NCBI RefSeq assembly: GCF_029382225.1
Contig: NZ_JARLTC010000014.1
Location: 124,001-188,000 of the forward strand
Length of the DNA stretch: 64,000 bases
Source: Spongiactinospora sp. TRM90649
Lineage (GTDB): Bacteria > Actinomycetota > Actinomycetes > Streptosporangiales > Streptosporangiaceae
Direction: 5' to 3'
Below the pieces are notes generated by a model. It made no database searches. It had not been told where the DNA came from and saw only the letters and a list, made by a program, of their open reading frames with translations. A program made the translations under genes and the position numbers. Shown here piece after piece: positions 61,972-64,000 of the stretch; positions within the stretch are counted from its first letter, which is position 1, and the number at the start of each line of letters is the position of its first letter.

Positions 61972-64000
61972 ATGAGCCTGTCGCCGGATTTTCCCGACCG
62001 AGGTTCGGGAACCGAACTGTCCGAATACACCTCGCTGCTGCGCAGGCGGTGGCTGATCTTCTTCTTCTGCCTCGCCTCCGGGTTCACCGGCGGCGCCGCG
62101 CTGCTCCGGTACACGCCGTCCTCCTACACCGCGACCACCCAGGTCCTGGTCTCCCCCACCGGGGTCAACGACCAGATCAACCAGCTCAGCGGGCGGCAGC
62201 GCGAATCGCTCAACCTCGACACCGAGGCGCAGATCGCGCAGTCGGCCGTCGTCGCCGAGAAGGCCGCGACCAACCTGAAGCCGTCCGCGCTCGCCGAACC
62301 GGTCCCGGCCGCCACGATCGCCGTCGCCGTGCCGCCGAACTCCGCCGTCCTGTCGATCTCCGCCACCGCGGCCACGCCCGCCTCCGCCGCCGCACACGCC
62401 CGCGCCTACGCCGAGGCGTACCTCCAGCAGCGCACCGAGGCCGCGCAGCGTGAGCTGGGCGTCCAGCTCAAGGCCCTGTCGGCGAAGCTCAAGCAGGTCA
62501 ACGCCGACCTCGGCGAGATCGCCACCTCGCTTCCCGGCCTGGCCAGGGGCTCGGCCGAGCGCACCATCGCCCAGCAGCAGCAAGACGTCCTGAGCCGTCA
62601 GGTCTACAACCTCACCGCCAAGTACGACACCCTGCGCACGGTCGCGATCACCCCCGGGTCGGTGATCAGCGAGGCCGTCCCGCCCGGCGCGCCCAGCGCC
62701 CCCAGCGCTCCTCTCCACCTCGGCAGCGGCCTGATGCTCGGCCTGCTCGCCGGGGCCGGGGCGGCCTTCGCCCGCGACCGCCTCGACACCCGGCTGCGCG
62801 GCGCCCGCGACGTCGAGCGCCTCACCGGCATCCCGGTGATCGCGGGGCCGTCCGGGGTCCCGGGGGGCCGCGACCCCGATGGGCCGCACGAGCTGGCGTC
62901 CACGCTGATCGCCGCCCGGCCCGGCGGCCACCTGCTCATCCGCCCGGTCGGGGCCGACTTCGAAGGCCGCCAGCTCACGCGGGCCCTGGCCGGGCCGCTC
63001 GCCCCCACCCGCGTGCTGAACGGCGACGGCCTGCACGACCTCGCCCGCGCCGAGACGGCGGTGCTGCTGGTCTCACTGCGCGGGGTCTCGGCCCGCGAGG
63101 TCGCCACCGCCGCCCAGGCACTGCGCCGCACCGGCACCCGTCTGATCGGCGCCATCGTGCTCCGCCCGGCCCGCCGCCGCGTCCGCCGCGCCGCCGCCGA
63201 GCCCCCGACGAACGACCGGCCGTCCCCGGAACTGGAGAAGCCCGGCTCCTTCGGCAAGCCGGACGGCAGGGGCGGCGGCAGGCAGGGGTCCGGAGCCGAA
63301 AAGGCGCCCCACCCTCCCGGCTCCCCCGCCGGAGCCCCTCCCCCCTGGTCCGCCTCCGGCTCAGCCCCCGTTTCAGCGACCACCCCAGACCCCATGCCCG
63401 GATCCGACCTCGGCTTCAAAAGCACATCCGATTCCAGGTACGGGGCCACACCCGAACCCGGCACCAGAACCGGGGCCGACTTCAGGCCCACATCCGACTC
63501 CGGCTTCAGGGCCGCATCCGAGCCGGGTGCCAGGGCGGGGGTCGAGCTCGGCTACAGGGCCGCGTCCGATTCCGGGGGCGATCCTGAGGGCGGGGCCGTC
63601 GATGCCGGGGCGTCCTGGTCCGGGGCCGGGGGGCCGGGGAACGTGGCGGGTGTGGGGAAGTTCGGGGCGGCGGGACGAGGTGCGGGGGGGTTTTGGCAGG
63701 GGGACGGTGAGTGGCCGGGGACGGCGGTACCGCCGGCTCCGCCGTCCCGGACGGCCTCGCGGGCCGAGTCGGACGCGCTCGGCGCTACGCCACCGCGCAG
63801 GTCCGAGGGCCGACCGCCCGGCACCGAGGGCCTCGGCAGGCTCGTGGTCCCCGCGCCCGGCGATCGCGCGCCCGGCACCGGCCGTACCTGGGACGCCTCG
63901 CACGTCACCGAAGCGCTGATCACCAGCCCCATCCACCGGCTCACCGAACCGTCCGATCCCCCCGGCCGCCGGGTGTCGCCCACCACCGACACCGACCACT
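61972..64000 (+). CDS. Wzz-like polysaccharide chain-length determinant protein (open at the window end)
   Basis: ATG 61972 opens a frame that stays open to base 64000 (676 codons). Residues about 15-45 (LSEYTSLLRRRWLIFFFCLASGFTGGAALL) are the Wzz N-terminal membrane segment, followed by SYTATTQVLVSPTGVN as in capsule co-polymerases. A coiled-coil region spans about 150-215, and a second helix (LGSGLMLGLLAGAGAAFA) lies near 245-262. A nucleotide-binding-fold-like part without a Walker A motif follows. From about residue 400 the protein becomes low-complexity, with recurring SDSGFRAASEPG-type units. It probably regulates export of an exopolysaccharide whose other genes lie beyond the window. 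Confidence 0.85.
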   Translation, partial: MSLSPDFPDRGSGTELSEYTSLLRRRWLIFFFCLASGFTGGAALLRYTPSSYTATTQVLVSPTGVNDQINQLSGRQRESLNLDTEAQIAQSAVVAEKAATNLKPSALAEPVPAATIAVAVPPNSAVLSISATAATPASAAAHARAYAEAYLQQRTEAAQRELGVQLKALSAKLKQVNADLGEIATSLPGLARGSAERTIAQQQQDVLSRQVYNLTAKYDTLRTVAITPGSVISEAVPPGAPSAPSAPLHLGSGLMLGLLAGAGAAFARDRLDTRLRGARDVERLTGIPVIAGPSGVPGGRDPDGPHELASTLIAARPGGHLLIRPVGADFEGRQLTRALAGPLAPTRVLNGDGLHDLARAETAVLLVSLRGVSAREVATAAQALRRTGTRLIGAIVLRPARRRVRRAAAEPPTNDRPSPELEKPGSFGKPDGRGGGRQGSGAEKAPHPPGSPAGAPPPWSASGSAPVSATTPDPMPGSDLGFKSTSDSRYGATPEPGTRTGADFRPTSDSGFRAASEPGARAGVELGYRAASDSGGDPEGGAVDAGASWSGAGGPGNVAGVGKFGAAGRGAGGFWQGDGEWPGTAVPPAPPSRTASRAESDALGATPPRRSEGRPPGTEGLGRLVVPAPGDRAPGTGRTWDASHVTEALITSPIHRLTEPSDPPGRRVSPTTDTDH

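Overview
The window comes from a very GC-rich actinomycete. The mycothiol amidase gene mca, an F420-type PPOX protein, the mca-DUF4307-greA and mfd-mazG-eno-ftsB-DUF501-ppx gene orders, many GTG starts and apparently leaderless genes all point that way. A member of the Streptosporangiaceae (Nonomuraea or Streptosporangium type) is my best guess, but this rests on gene content and style, not on a search. Most of the window is ordinary chromosomal core. The accessory points are a TnpB element, an odd tRNA gene beside a repeat-bearing small gene, two gene remnants, and the start of what looks like an exopolysaccharide locus.

Layout. 1-4.9 kb: a DUF255 protein (cut by the window edge), small hypotheticals, mca, DUF4307 and greA with its terminator. 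5.1-8.8 kb: two cell-wall enzymes, a secreted C40 peptidase and a class A penicillin-binding protein. 8.9-13.3 kb: an AsnC-type regulator divergent from hpd (tyrosine catabolism), a lipoprotein M1 peptidase and threonine dehydratase. 13.4-21.4 kb: an amino-sugar uptake and catabolism locus. The NgcEFG-like transporter runs left; a SIS-domain enzyme, a GlcNAc-type kinase, a family 3 glycosidase and a ROK regulator run right. Both arms start from one palindrome that contains the -10 boxes. No ABC ATPase gene is present, so a shared MsiK-type ATPase is presumably used.

21.4-32.2 kb: an alpha/beta-hydrolase remnant, a FIST sensor protein, and an AAA+ ATPase / VWA protein pair separated by a TnpB (IS1341-type) element. 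Small membrane proteins, metB, a NYN-domain protein, a candidate small RNA and an orphan histidine kinase follow. 32.2-40.9 kb: cystathionine beta-synthase (with MetB, the transsulfuration route), a quinone-oxidoreductase-like enzyme, an SGNH hydrolase, a lipoprotein, a thiolase and a family 8 polysaccharide lyase.

40.9-57.3 kb is all on the minus strand. In transcription order it holds mfd, a SurA-N lipoprotein, mazG, a Ser/Thr kinase with WD40-like repeats, eno, ftsB, DUF501, ppx, a family 5 uracil-DNA glycosylase, and ndh behind a textbook Rex operator. Next come a 160-aa repeat protein with a TTA codon, a 73-nt class I tRNA with anticodon UAA, a Bax-inhibitor-1 protein, a DUF4287 protein and a PPOX protein. 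57.4-64 kb runs mostly right: a methyltransferase, an APS kinase with a degenerate ATP-sulfurylase domain, a TauE/SafE exporter, a leftward GH26-like lipoprotein, an AT-richer gap, and a Wzz-like chain-length protein that runs off the window.

The items most worth following are the class I tRNA(UAA) with its TTA-containing neighbour, the TnpB element with guide-RNA-like ends on both sides, the operator/promoter of the amino-sugar locus, and the small two-hairpin RNA candidate near 30.9 kb.
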